DNA from: Shinella zoogloeoides
Lineage (GTDB): Bacteria > Pseudomonadota > Alphaproteobacteria > Rhizobiales > Rhizobiaceae
Assembly: GCF_033705735.1 (NCBI RefSeq)
Contig: NZ_CP131130.1
Coordinates: forward strand, 2,235,001 to 2,299,000
Direction: 5' to 3'
Length of the DNA stretch: 64,000 nucleotides
The position numbers and the translations under genes were made by a program. This document shows positions 16,324 through 24,711 of this stretch, one piece after another; the first letter of the stretch is position 1, and each line of letters begins with the position of its first letter. The notes under the pieces were generated by a model that saw only the letters and a program-made list of their open reading frames with translations, made no database searches and was not told the DNA's origin.

Positions 16324-17316
16324 ATGAAAACGAAGATCGCATCGCTGCTTGTGGCAAGCGCCTTCTCGCTTGCCGCGTTCCAGGCCGGGGCCGCCGACAA
16401 GGTGACGCTCCAGCTCAAATGGGTTACCCAGGCCCAGTTCGGCGGCTACTATGTCGCGAAAGACAAGGGCTTCTACGAGGAAGAGGGCCTCGACGTCGAG
16501 ATCAAGCCGGGCGGCCCGGACATCGCCCCCGCGCAGGTGATCGCCGGCGGCGGCGCCGATGTCATCGTCGACTGGATGCCCTCGGCGCTGGCAACGCGCG
16601 AGAAGGGCGTGCCGCTCGTCAACATCGCCCAGCCCTTCAAGTCCTCGGGCATGATGCTGACCTGTCTGAAGGAATCCGGCGTCAAGGGCCCGGACGACTT
16701 CAAGGGCAAGACGCTCGGCGTCTGGTTCTTCGGCAACGAATATCCCTTCCTCTCCTGGATGAGCCACCTGAAGATCCCGACCGAGGGCGGGCCGGACGGC
16801 GTGACCGTCCTCAAGCAGGGCTTCAACGTCGATCCGCTGATCCAGAAGCAGGCCGCCTGCATCTCGACCATGACCTACAACGAATACGGCCAGGTCCTCG
16901 ATGCCGGCATCAAGCCGGAAGACCTCGTCACCTTCAAATATGAGGACCAGGGCGTCGCGACGCTGGAGGATGGCCTCTACGTGCTGGAGGACAAGCTCAA
17001 GGACCCGGCCTTCAAGGAGAAGATGGTCAAGTTCGTGCGCGCCTCCATGAAGGGCTGGAAATATGCCGAGGAGCATCCGGACGAGGCCGCCGAGATCGTT
17101 CTGGAGAACGACTCGACCGGCGCGCAGACCGAAGCGCACCAGAAGTTCATGATGGGCGAGGTCGCCAAGCTGACCGCCGGCTCCAACGGCGCGCTCGACG
17201 AGGCCGACTACAAGCGCACCGTCGAATCGCTGCTCGCCGGCGGTTCCGATCCGGTCATCTCCAAGGAGCCGCAGGGCGCCTGGACGCACGAGATCACCGA
17301 CGAAGCGCTCAAGTAA
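16324..17316 (+). CDS. NMT1/THI5-like ABC transporter substrate-binding protein
   Basis: 330 aa periplasmic binding protein. Signal peptide about 1-23 ending QAGAADK, then VTLQLKWVTQAQFGGYYVAK, the hallmark of the NMT1/THI5 (ThiY-like) fold that binds pyrimidine-type ligands, riboflavin or related heterocycles. The ATG is preceded by AGAGGGAACTGAC. Adjacent genes encode pyrimidine-degrading enzymes, so uracil/thymine or a hydroxymethylpyrimidine is the best guess. No TPP or FMN riboswitch was recognised upstream of the operon, which argues mildly against thiamine or riboflavin salvage. A strong terminator follows. Confidence 0.86.
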   Translation: MKTKIASLLVASAFSLAAFQAGAADKVTLQLKWVTQAQFGGYYVAKDKGFYEEEGLDVEIKPGGPDIAPAQVIAGGGADVIVDWMPSALATREKGVPLVNIAQPFKSSGMMLTCLKESGVKGPDDFKGKTLGVWFFGNEYPFLSWMSHLKIPTEGGPDGVTVLKQGFNVDPLIQKQAACISTMTYNEYGQVLDAGIKPEDLVTFKYEDQGVATLEDGLYVLEDKLKDPAFKEKMVKFVRASMKGWKYAEEHPDEAAEIVLENDSTGAQTEAHQKFMMGEVAKLTAGSNGALDEADYKRTVESLLAGGSDPVISKEPQGAWTHEITDEALK

Positions 17317-17340
17317 TCAGTGACTTGCCGGATACTTGCG

Positions 17341-17374
17341 ACGTGCGGGGCCCTGCGCCCCGCACGTTTCGTTT
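17341..17374 (+). terminator. Intrinsic terminator after the ABC importer operon
   Basis: Perfect 10-bp stem ACGTGCGGGG / CCCCGCACGT with a 7-nt loop, followed by TTCGTTTT, 24 bp after the binding-protein stop. The remaining gap to 17617 holds AT-richer sequence that probably includes the promoter of the RND adaptor gene; no other gene is seen in it. Confidence 0.85.
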
Positions 17375-17617
17375 TGAGGTATCGTCCCGGCATCCTTCCG
17401 CCGCCATGGAAATGCCAAACACCTAAAATAATGAGGCACCATTTCGTTACCCCTTGTAAGCGCTGGAAACGCCGATTACATAGACCGCGCAGTTGGAACC
17501 TGGAGAGGCCGGAAGCCGTTCCGCGTCCGCCATACTGGCAGGAATAAGTCCGGCATAATCAAAAGAAGAGCGCCCGGACCAAGATCATAAAGTCATGCTT
17601 TTGGGAAAGTTCGGCCT

Positions 17618-18826
17618 ATGGCTTCTGGACACAGGACAGTTCTCTCTTTTTCCGTCGCTGCATTCATGATGGCCGCGCCTGCCCTCGCCTTTGCCGCCGA
17701 TGCGTCGACGGGCGATGCCGCCGGGCAGGAACAGACGCAAAATCTTCCGGCAATCGTCGTCACCGCCGCTGAAAAGCGCCCCGTCGTCGACCGCGTGATC
17801 GCCACCGGCACCGTCCAGGCGGTGGAGGAGGTCTATGTGACGCCGCTCGTCGATGGCCTTTCCATCCGCACGCTCGCCGCCGATGTCGGCGACCGGGTGG
17901 AGGCGAACGGCACGCTGGCGACGCTCAACGACGACGCGCTCGTCCTGCAGAAAAGCCAGACCGAGGCCTCGCTTGCCAAGGCGAACGCCGCCCTCGCGCA
18001 GATCAAGGCCCAGCTCGTCGAGGCGAAGGCCAATGCGGACGAGGCCGTGCGCGCCCGCGACCGCGCCCAGCGCCTCGTCAAGTCCGGCTCACAGTCACAG
18101 GCGAATGCCGATCAGACCGTTGCCACGGCCGATGCCGCGCTCGCCCGCGTCAATTCCGCCGAACAGGCGATCGCTGTTTCCGAAGCCGACATCAAGGTGG
18201 CGCAGTCGCAGATCGACGACATCGACCTGAAGCTTGCCCGCACCGCCGTCAAGTCGCCGGTCGCCGGCGTGGTTTCCGCCCGCACGGCCAAGATCGGCGC
18301 AATCGCCAGCGGCGCCTCCTCCCCCCTCTTCACCGTCATCCGCGACGGGGCCATCGAACTGAAGGCCGATGTCTCGGAAGACGCGATCCTCAAGCTCGCG
18401 CCGGGGCAGAAGGCGACCGTCACGCTCGCCGGCGGCGCGGCGAAGCTCAAGGGCGACGTGCGCCTCGTCGAGCCGACGCTCGACGCGCAAAGCCGGCTCG
18501 GCCGCGTCTATATCCGCTTCGACGAGCCGGGCAAGGCGCGCGCCGGCATGTTCGCGAGCGCGGAGATCGTCATCGAGGAACGGCAGGGCATCGTCCTGCC
18601 GCTTTCCGCCATCACGACCGCGGACGGCAAGACGGTGGCCCGCAGGGTCGAGAACGGCGTGGTGAAACTGGTCCCGGTGGAAACCGGCATTCAGGACGGC
18701 CAGGTGATCGAGATCGTCAGCGGTCTTGCGGCGGGTGACGAGGTGGTCGCGAAGGCCGGCGCTTATGTGCGCGACGGCGACCGTATCAACCCGGTCCATG
18801 CCGAGGAAGCCTCGGCCACGAAATGA
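17618..18826 (+). CDS. RND efflux periplasmic adaptor (membrane fusion protein)
   Basis: 402 aa. Signal sequence about 1-30, then barrel-sandwich lipoyl halves (DGLSIRTLAADVGDRVEANGTLATL and LARTAVKSPVAGVVSARTAKIG) flanking a long alpha-helical hairpin rich in A, K and Q (about 110-200), followed by beta-barrel and membrane-proximal domains. The adaptor links the inner-membrane pump at 18948 to an outer-membrane channel; no TolC gene is adjacent, though a NodT-type one lies at 49869. The start is preceded by a weak GGGAAAG. A small GC hairpin (18833-18851) separates it from the pump gene. Confidence 0.86.
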   Translation: MASGHRTVLSFSVAAFMMAAPALAFAADASTGDAAGQEQTQNLPAIVVTAAEKRPVVDRVIATGTVQAVEEVYVTPLVDGLSIRTLAADVGDRVEANGTLATLNDDALVLQKSQTEASLAKANAALAQIKAQLVEAKANADEAVRARDRAQRLVKSGSQSQANADQTVATADAALARVNSAEQAIAVSEADIKVAQSQIDDIDLKLARTAVKSPVAGVVSARTAKIGAIASGASSPLFTVIRDGAIELKADVSEDAILKLAPGQKATVTLAGGAAKLKGDVRLVEPTLDAQSRLGRVYIRFDEPGKARAGMFASAEIVIEERQGIVLPLSAITTADGKTVARRVENGVVKLVPVETGIQDGQVIEIVSGLAAGDEVVAKAGAYVRDGDRINPVHAEEASATK

Positions 18827-18947
18827 CGGGAGGCCCCGCCGGTCGCGGGGCTGCGATGCCGGGCTGGGGCGCCCGGCGGCATGACGGACGGTCCGGGGCG
18901 GATCGCTCCGAGGGAACGTCCGGTCTCGCAAAGAGGATTTTGGGGAC

Positions 18948-21900
18948 ATGAATTTTTCAGCCTGGTCCATTCGCAACCCGATTGCGCCGCTGCTCGCGTT
19001 TTTCCTGCTGCTCTATGTCGGCATCCAGTCATTCTATTCGCTGCCGATCACGCGGTTCCCCAATATCGACGTGCCCGTCGTCGCCATTTCCGTGACCCAG
19101 AGCGGCGCCGCACCGGCCGAGCTCGAGGTGCAGGTCACCAAGGAGATCGAGGACGCGGTCGCCGGCATCGAGGGCGTCAAGGACATCATGTCCACCGTCA
19201 CCGACGGCAGCTCCGTCACCTCGGTGCTCTTCGAAATCGAGAAGCCGACCAACCAGGCGCTGCAGGACGTCAAGGACGCGATCGACCGCATCCGCAGCGA
19301 CCTGCCGGCCTCCATCGAGGAGCCGGTCGTCACCAAGATCGACGTCGAGGGCCAGGCGATCCAGACCTTCGCCGTCTCCTCGCCCAACATGACGCTGGAA
19401 GAGCTGTCCTGGTTCGTCGACGACAAGGTCAAGCGCGCACTGCAGGGCCAGCCCGGCATCGGCAAGATCGACCGCTTCGGCGGCGCCGACCGCGAGGTGC
19501 GCGTCGACCTCAACCCCGACAAGCTGGAATCCTTCGGCGTCTCCGCCGCCGACGTGAACCGGCAGATCCGCAGCATGAATGCGGATGCCGGCTCCGGTCG
19601 CGGCCAGATCGCCGGCGCCGAACAGGCGATCCGCACGCTGGGCGACGCCCGCTCGGTGGAAAAGCTCACCAACACGATGATCGCGCTGCCGAACGGCCGC
19701 TTCGTGCGGCTCTCCGAGCTCGGCAAGATCACCGACACCTATGAGGAACCCCGTTCCTTCTCGCGCTTCAACGGCACCCCGGTCGTGACCTTCGCGGTCT
19801 TCCGCTCCAAGGGCGCCAGCGAGGTGACGGTGGCCGAATCCGTCGCCAAATCGCTCGAAAAGGTGCGCACGCAATATCCGAACGTCTCCATCGAGATGGT
19901 CGACGATTCCGTCTACTTCACCTACGGCAACTACGAGGCGGCGCTTCACACGCTGATGGAGGGCGCGCTGCTCGCCGTCATCGTGGTGTTCCTCTTCCTG
20001 CGCAACTGGCGGGCGACGCTGATTTCCGCGGTGGCGCTGCCGCTGTCGGCGATCCCCACCTTCTTCGTCATGGACCTGCTCGGCTTCTCGCTGAACCTCG
20101 TCTCGTTCCTGGCGCTGACGCTGGCGACCGGCATCCTCGTCGACGACGCCATCGTGGAGATCGAGAACATCGCACGGCATATCCGCATGGGCAAGACGCC
20201 CTACCGGGCCGCCATCGAGGCCGCCGACGAGATCGGCCTTGCCGTCATCGCGACGACCTTCACCATCATCGCGGTCTTCGTGCCGGTCTCCTTCATGCCG
20301 GGCATTCCGGGCCAGTATTTCATCCAGTTCGGCCTGACGGTCGCCGTCGCCGTGTTCTTCTCGCTCATGGTGGCGCGCCTCATCACGCCCGTCATGGCGG
20401 CCTATCTCATGCGCTCCGGCGATGCGGACGGCCACGGCGAGGAGAAGGAAGGCGCCTTCATGCGCTTCTACACCTGGCTCGTCAGCAAGACGACGAGCAG
20501 GTGGTATGCCCGCTATGCGACGCTGCTTGCGGCCATCGCCTTCCTCGTCGCCTCCGTCGCCCTGCTCTCCACCGTGCCCGGCAGCTTCCTGCCGCCGGAA
20601 GACGCCTCGCGCGTCGTGCTCTCGGTCGAGCTTCCGCCCGATGCCATGCTGGACGACACCGACCGCACCACGACGCAGATCTACGACCGCATCAAGAACA
20701 TCGACGGGGTGCAGAGCGTCTTCGTGCTCGGCGGCTCCTCGCCGAAGGGCGACCTGGAACTGCGCCGCGCCTCCGTCACCGTCATCCTCGACAAGCTGGA
20801 ACATTCGCTCACCCACAAACTGGTGAACGACGTGCTGGGCCGCATCCCCTTCATCGGCCCGTACCTGCCGAAGATGGAGGCCAAGGGCCGGCTGCGGCCG
20901 CAGTGGGATATCGAGAAGGAGCTCTTCGCGACCCTGCACGACATACCAGACGTGCGCATCATCAAGCTCAACGACCGCGGCGAGCGCGACCTTGCCTTCA
21001 ACCTGCTCTCCAACGACGAGGCAGCCCTCAACGACACCGTCGCGGTGCTGGAATCCAGGCTGCGCGCCGATCCGCTGCTCGCCAATATCAGCTCGGAAGG
21101 CTCGCTGCCGCGGCCGGAGCTGCAGATCCGCCCGCGCGACGACCAGATGGCCCGCTTCGGCATCACCACGGCGCAGATCGCCGAGATCGTGCGCGTCGCC
21201 ACCATCGGCGATATCGACTCCCAGCTCAGCAAGGTCTCGCTCGACGACCGCCTCATTCCGATCCGCGTTCAGGTCGACCGCAGCTTCCGCACCGACCTCG
21301 CCGCCATCCGCAACCTGAAGATCCAGACGGCGGCCGGCCAGTTCGTGCCGCTCTCCTCGGTCGCCGATATCGACTATTCGGAAGGCCCGAGCTCGGTGAA
21401 GCGGCATGACCGCAACCGCGTCGTCTCCATCGGCTCCGACCTCAGGCAGGGCGTCGCCCTCGACACGGCGACCGCCCGCTTCAAGGAGATCGCCTCCGGC
21501 ATCGACATGCCGCCGACCGTCCAGTTCGCCGAAAGCGGCGATGCGGAGGTGCAGGCGGAGATGCAGCAGTCCTTCGGCAACGCCATGCTGCTCGGCCTGC
21601 TCCTGGTGCTGATGGTGCTGATCCTGCTCTTCAAGGACGTGATCCAGCCCTTCACCATCATCCTCTCGCTGCCGCTCGCCATCGGCGGCGTGGCGGCGGG
21701 CCTCATCCTGACGCAGAACGCGCTTTCCATGCCCGTCCTCATCGGCATCCTGATGCTGATGGGCATCGTGACGAAGAACGCCATCCTGCTGGTCGACTTC
21801 GCCATCGAGATGATGCACCACGGCATGGAGCGCGTGCACGCGATGATCGAGGCCGGCCGCAAGCGCGCCCGTCCGATCGTCATGACCTCCATCGCCATGT

Positions 21901-22259
21901 CGGCGGGCATGCTGCCCTCGGCGCTCGGCGTCGGCGAAGGCGGCTCGTTCCGCTCGCCCATGGCGATCGCGGTGATCGGCGGCATCATCGTCTCGACCGT
22001 GCTCTCGCTCGTCGTCGTGCCATCCTTCTTCCTCATCATGGACGACGTCTCGCGCTTCCTCGGCTGGCTCTTCGGCCGCTTCGTCGGCCGGAAGGACGAC
22101 GAGCAGCTCGCCATGAAGCCGGAAGACCTCACCCGCCTTGCCGACCAGACCGCCCGCGACGTCGCCGATCTCGAAAAGCGGATCGACACGCTCGAAAGGA
22201 AGAACGGCGAGCGCAAACCCTTCAGCGTGGTGCATCACTCGCCGCTCGCGGCCGAATAG
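18948..22259 (+). CDS. RND efflux pump inner-membrane permease (HAE1/AcrB-like)
   Basis: 1103 aa, slightly longer than AcrB. Starts MNFSAWSIRNPIAPLLAFFL with TM1, followed by the periplasmic porter domains. The TM4 proton-relay aspartates are in LATGILVDDAIVEIENIARH. The second half repeats the architecture (TM block near 870-1030), and the C-terminal extension contains a short coiled coil (LADQTARDVADLEKRIDTLE). Exports hydrophobic or amphipathic compounds with the adaptor encoded just upstream; substrates unknown. Followed by a strong terminator. Confidence 0.9.
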   Translation: MNFSAWSIRNPIAPLLAFFLLLYVGIQSFYSLPITRFPNIDVPVVAISVTQSGAAPAELEVQVTKEIEDAVAGIEGVKDIMSTVTDGSSVTSVLFEIEKPTNQALQDVKDAIDRIRSDLPASIEEPVVTKIDVEGQAIQTFAVSSPNMTLEELSWFVDDKVKRALQGQPGIGKIDRFGGADREVRVDLNPDKLESFGVSAADVNRQIRSMNADAGSGRGQIAGAEQAIRTLGDARSVEKLTNTMIALPNGRFVRLSELGKITDTYEEPRSFSRFNGTPVVTFAVFRSKGASEVTVAESVAKSLEKVRTQYPNVSIEMVDDSVYFTYGNYEAALHTLMEGALLAVIVVFLFLRNWRATLISAVALPLSAIPTFFVMDLLGFSLNLVSFLALTLATGILVDDAIVEIENIARHIRMGKTPYRAAIEAADEIGLAVIATTFTIIAVFVPVSFMPGIPGQYFIQFGLTVAVAVFFSLMVARLITPVMAAYLMRSGDADGHGEEKEGAFMRFYTWLVSKTTSRWYARYATLLAAIAFLVASVALLSTVPGSFLPPEDASRVVLSVELPPDAMLDDTDRTTTQIYDRIKNIDGVQSVFVLGGSSPKGDLELRRASVTVILDKLEHSLTHKLVNDVLGRIPFIGPYLPKMEAKGRLRPQWDIEKELFATLHDIPDVRIIKLNDRGERDLAFNLLSNDEAALNDTVAVLESRLRADPLLANISSEGSLPRPELQIRPRDDQMARFGITTAQIAEIVRVATIGDIDSQLSKVSLDDRLIPIRVQVDRSFRTDLAAIRNLKIQTAAGQFVPLSSVADIDYSEGPSSVKRHDRNRVVSIGSDLRQGVALDTATARFKEIASGIDMPPTVQFAESGDAEVQAEMQQSFGNAMLLGLLLVLMVLILLFKDVIQPFTIILSLPLAIGGVAAGLILTQNALSMPVLIGILMLMGIVTKNAILLVDFAIEMMHHGMERVHAMIEAGRKRARPIVMTSIAMSAGMLPSALGVGEGGSFRSPMAIAVIGGIIVSTVLSLVVVPSFFLIMDDVSRFLGWLFGRFVGRKDDEQLAMKPEDLTRLADQTARDVADLEKRIDTLERKNGERKPFSVVHHSPLAAE

Positions 22260-22276
22260 GCGCCACCCATCGAAAT

Positions 22277-22314
22277 AAAACGGCCGGCCCTCGCAAAAGC
22301 GGGCCGGCCGTTTT
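22277..22314 (+). terminator. Intrinsic terminator after RND pump gene
   Basis: Perfect 14-bp stem AAAACGGCCGGCCC / GGGCCGGCCGTTTT around a 10-nt loop, T-rich on the downstream side (TTTTCGTTGTTT). It ends 7 bp before the anaerobox of the next gene. The A/T-flanked stem could also work on the other strand. Confidence 0.9.
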
Positions 22315-22320
22315 CGTTGT

Positions 22321-22334
22321 TTGATCGAAATCAA
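22321..22334. promoter_or_regulatory. Perfect FNR/FixK/DNR-type box (anaerobox)
   Basis: TTGATCGAAATCAA fits TTGAT-N4-ATCAA exactly. It lies 77 bp upstream of the Crp/Fnr-family gene start at 22412, a distance compatible with activation or autoregulation depending on the transcription start. Confidence 0.8.
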
Positions 22335-22411
22335 GCAAGCCTGGCCGATCCTCGACTATCGTTCTTCCATCCAAGACCACAGGATGCCTGCGGGAGCCCG
22401 GAGTGAGATCG

Positions 22412-23095
22412 ATGAACAGGCTGATGAAACCCGGTGCACGGGAACGCGAAACGCTGCTGAACGCCGGCCTTCTTTCCATGCTCGGCGTGGAGAGCGTCGC
22501 GGCGATGATGGAGATCGCGGTGATCGGCAACCTGCCGGCGCGCCAGATGCTGTTCCGCGAGGGCGAGCCCGCCGACATGCTGCATTGCGTGCTCTCGGGC
22601 TATATCCGCGTCTACAAGCTCGACCCCGACGGGCGTGAGGCCGACGTGGAGCTCTACGGTCCCGGCGACGTGGTGGGCGCCAGCGTCGTGCTGGAAGGCG
22701 GACGCTATCCGGCCACCGCGCAGGCGGCGGAACCGTCGCTCATCGCCCGCTTCGACCTGAAGCGCGTGCGCGACATTGCCGCCCGCCGGCCCGATCTTGC
22801 CATGGCGCTGGCCACAACCCTTTCCAGCCAGCTCGGCCGGGCCTTCGCAAGCCTTTCCGACGACCGGCTGCACACCGCGCCGCAACGCGTCGCGCGCTAC
22901 CTGCTCTCCCATTGCTCGGTGGACGGCAAGCCTTCCAGCTTCCGCCTGCCCTACCAGAAGAGCCTGCTTGCCGGAAAGCTCGGCCTCGCGCCGGAAGCGC
23001 TTTCCCGCGCCTTCTCGCTGCTGCGCGGCCACGGCGTCAGCGTGCGCGGCCGCCTCGTCCATATAGGCGATCCCGAGGCATTGCGCCGCGTCTGA
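22412..23095 (+). CDS. Crp/Fnr-family transcriptional regulator (Dnr-like)
   Basis: 227 aa from ATG 22412, with GGAG 8 nt upstream; a GTG three codons earlier is possible. Cyclic-nucleotide-binding-like beta-roll (about 25-120, with FREGEPADMLHCVLSG and YGPGDVVGA), dimerisation helix, then HTH_Crp_2 (LLAGKLGLAPEALSRAFSLLRGHGV). It lacks the N-terminal cysteine quartet of oxygen-sensing FNR and the cAMP-contact residues of Crp, which is typical of Dnr/FixK-type regulators. A perfect anaerobox upstream suggests it is part of, or feeds, an oxygen/NO-responsive cascade. No denitrification genes are in the window. Confidence 0.83.
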   Translation: MNRLMKPGARERETLLNAGLLSMLGVESVAAMMEIAVIGNLPARQMLFREGEPADMLHCVLSGYIRVYKLDPDGREADVELYGPGDVVGASVVLEGGRYPATAQAAEPSLIARFDLKRVRDIAARRPDLAMALATTLSSQLGRAFASLSDDRLHTAPQRVARYLLSHCSVDGKPSSFRLPYQKSLLAGKLGLAPEALSRAFSLLRGHGVSVRGRLVHIGDPEALRRV

Positions 23096-23210
23096 TCAGA
23101 GCCCGCCCTCGACCCTGAGGACATCGACGATCCAGTCGACCGTCTCTGCGCTTCATGTCGAATTAGACGAAGAGGCGCACGCGCATGTGCCCGGCATCCT
23201 ATAGACGGGA

Positions 23211-23846
23211 TCAACTTCTCCAGCAGGCGGAGGGAGGATCGAGACGGTCGAGGCGGCCGGCGGCGATGCGGGCGTCCACCCAGCGCCGCTCGGCGGCGAA
23301 GGGATGCCACATCCAGCCCTCATGGCCGAAACCGGCAAGGGATACATGGTCGCCGGCCCCGGCCACGTTGTCGAGCACATGGGCGATGACGATAAGCCCG
23401 GAACTCGGCACCACATAGGGCGCCGGATCGAAGGCCCGGAGCGAGGCGACGACCGCGTGATGCACGGCGGCGGGGACGACCTTCAGGCGCCGGCCCGTCA
23501 TCTCGGCGAAAGTGCGGAAACCGTCGGTATGGTCGTCGCAGAAATCGTCGAGGTCCGGGTGGCTTTCGGCAAGCGGCGCACGTAGCGCGGCGAAGACCTC
23601 CGAGGCGCGCACGCACCAGATTTCCCCGGTCTGCCGCACGGTCTCGCTCGCCTTCCATCGTCCGCCGGCAAGCATCTCCATCGCCGGGCGGCCGGTATTG
23701 CACACGGCGACGACGTCGGTCTTGCGGCCGCCGCGCCCCGCCGAGCGGCACCCGTTGAAGCGGATCACCATATCCGCGGCGTCGATCGTTCCGGCCACCC
23801 CGTCCGGAATGTCGCCGTTGCCGACGATGACGATCCTGCGCGACAC
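23211..23846 (-). CDS. Urease-operon accessory-type protein (glycosyltransferase family 29-like)
   Basis: 211 aa. Begins RIVIVGNGDIPDG, with VIRFNGCRS at about 27-35, VVAVCNTGRPA, VPSSGLIVIAHVL near 147-159 and FGHEGWMWHPF; the NG...RFN...SSG pattern recalls sialyltransferase-like GT29 folds. In rhizobia this family is annotated as urease operon accessory protein and sits among ureDABC. Here it follows the LprI-like gene by 10 bp in an operon whose urease structural genes are degraded, yet this ORF shows no frameshift. Catalytic activity is untested. The 115 bp between its stop and the convergent Crp-family gene holds no recognisable gene. Confidence 0.75.
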   Translation of the reverse strand: MSRRIVIVGNGDIPDGVAGTIDAADMVIRFNGCRSAGRGGRKTDVVAVCNTGRPAMEMLAGGRWKASETVRQTGEIWCVRASEVFAALRAPLAESHPDLDDFCDDHTDGFRTFAEMTGRRLKVVPAAVHHAVVASLRAFDPAPYVVPSSGLIVIAHVLDNVAGAGDHVSLAGFGHEGWMWHPFAAERRWVDARIAAGRLDRLDPPSACWRS

Positions 23847-23856
23847 CGATGCCCCC

Positions 23857-24282
23857 TCAGTTTTCCTGCTCGTAGACGGCTTTCAGTTCCTCGGTGCGCT
23901 TGCGCGTGAGGTCGGCAAGACAACCGAAAACCAGCAGCGGCTCCATGGAGCCGCCGCGCGCCTCGAAACCGGCAAGCTCGCACTGGCCGTCGCGATAGCC
24001 GATCCATGCGCGCTGGGCGCTCTTCAGCGCGTTGACGGCGCCGACATATTGCTCGCCCATGCCGCGGGCGTCCGCGTCCATCGTCTGCGCCGCGGCCGTC
24101 GCCTTGCGATAGGCGACGTTGAGCGCCTTGTCGGCCTCCTCATAGTCGCGCCGGGCGCAAATGTTCATATCCGCCTGGGTCATGGCGTTGTCGCAATCGA
24201 CCTCGGGCTCTTCCGCCTGCGCCATGGCGAAGGCGGATGAAAGGAGGAGTGCCGCGGACGCGAGAAGAAGGTGGCGACGCAT
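23857..24282 (-). CDS. LprI-like (DUF1311) secreted protein
   Basis: 141 aa with a clear signal peptide (about 1-23, LLLASAALLLSSAFAMAQA). The mature region has the DUF1311/LprI pattern: CDNAMTQADMNICARRDYEEAD, a helical middle, AWIGYRDGQCELAGFEA and FGCLADLTRKRTEEL, with four conserved cysteines. LprI relatives include periplasmic lysozyme inhibitors, but most DUF1311 proteins are uncharacterised. Homologues occur inside rhizobial urease operons, matching the relics of ureD, ureA and ureB around it. Its ATG begins 2 bp after the stop of the ureB relic. The reading frame is intact. Confidence 0.8.
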   Translation of the reverse strand: MRRHLLLASAALLLSSAFAMAQAEEPEVDCDNAMTQADMNICARRDYEEADKALNVAYRKATAAAQTMDADARGMGEQYVGAVNALKSAQRAWIGYRDGQCELAGFEARGGSMEPLLVFGCLADLTRKRTEELKAVYEQEN

Positions 24283-24283
24283 C

Positions 24284-24445
24284 TCAGGGCCTCCCCATCA
24301 TGCATGGACGCAAACCATGGATTTCCCGATTGCCGACAAAGGGGATGAGCCCGACCCTGCCGGTCCGGAGGAGATTGGAATGGTAGTGGCTGCCGACCTG
24401 GCCCGGCCGGTCGCCTTCGGCGGCGATGATTTCCCTCGGGATCAT
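24284..24445 (-). pseudogene. ureB: ureB relic: urease beta subunit with internal in-frame deletions
   Basis: A 53-codon open frame from ATG 24445 to TGA 24284. It begins MIPREIIAAEG (UreB normally starts MIPGEII-A-G), then jumps to GDRPGQVGSHYH (the conserved GDRP-QVGSHYHF segment), and ends LIPFVGNREIHGL...MMGRP, matching the usual C-terminal L-PF-G-RE-GF---VMG-L. UreB is normally about 101 aa, so roughly half is gone and the beta-barrel cannot form. It lies between the DUF1272 gene and the LprI-like gene, where ureB sits in intact rhizobial operons. Too short for routine gene callers. Identity rests on my own translation of the reverse strand. Confidence 0.85.
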
Positions 24446-24452
24446 GTTTTCC

Positions 24453-24707
24453 TCATGCAGCTTCTGCCGGCCCGCAGCCTTCGGCTTTCAGGACCCGCTT
24501 GGTGGATGCCGGATATTTCGCAAGAAGCGCCGCCGGCCGGATCGGCCGGGGGACGAACTCGCCGCCGCAATTCGGGCAGACGCCGCCGAGGACACCCGCA
24601 ACGCAATCCGCGCAGAACGTGCATTCGAAGGTGCAGATCATCGCCTCGCGGCTCTCCGGCGGAAGGTCGCGGTCACAGCATTCGCAGTTCGGTCTGATCT
24701 CGAGCAT
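24453..24707 (-). CDS. DUF1272 cysteine-rich small protein
   Basis: 84 aa with nine cysteines in a zinc-ribbon-like layout: Cys8, 10, 11, 25, 29, 32, 35, 44 and 47 (CECC, C-x3-C-x2-C-x2-C, CPNC). The tail ends in ALLAKYPASTKRV plus a short variable end. The family starts MLE-RPNCE-CD and is recognised as DUF1272; function unknown, probably zinc-binding. It is embedded between the ureA and ureB relics, each only a few bases away (4 bp from the ureA relic stop), and its frame is intact. Confidence 0.88.
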   Translation of the reverse strand: MLEIRPNCECCDRDLPPESREAMICTFECTFCADCVAGVLGGVCPNCGGEFVPRPIRPAALLAKYPASTKRVLKAEGCGPAEAA

Positions 24708-24711
24708 GGGC

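Noticed and set aside
18833..18851. GC hairpin between RND adaptor and pump as a terminator
   Set aside because: A 6-bp GC stem (GCCCCG/CGGGGC) without a T-run inside an adaptor-pump operon; more likely incidental or an mRNA processing structure.
19029..22334. A 1101-codon minus-strand frame opposite the RND pump
   Set aside because: Composition is a shadow of the GC-rich coding strand (rich in H, D, R, G with no domain); the plus-strand RND frame is unmistakable.
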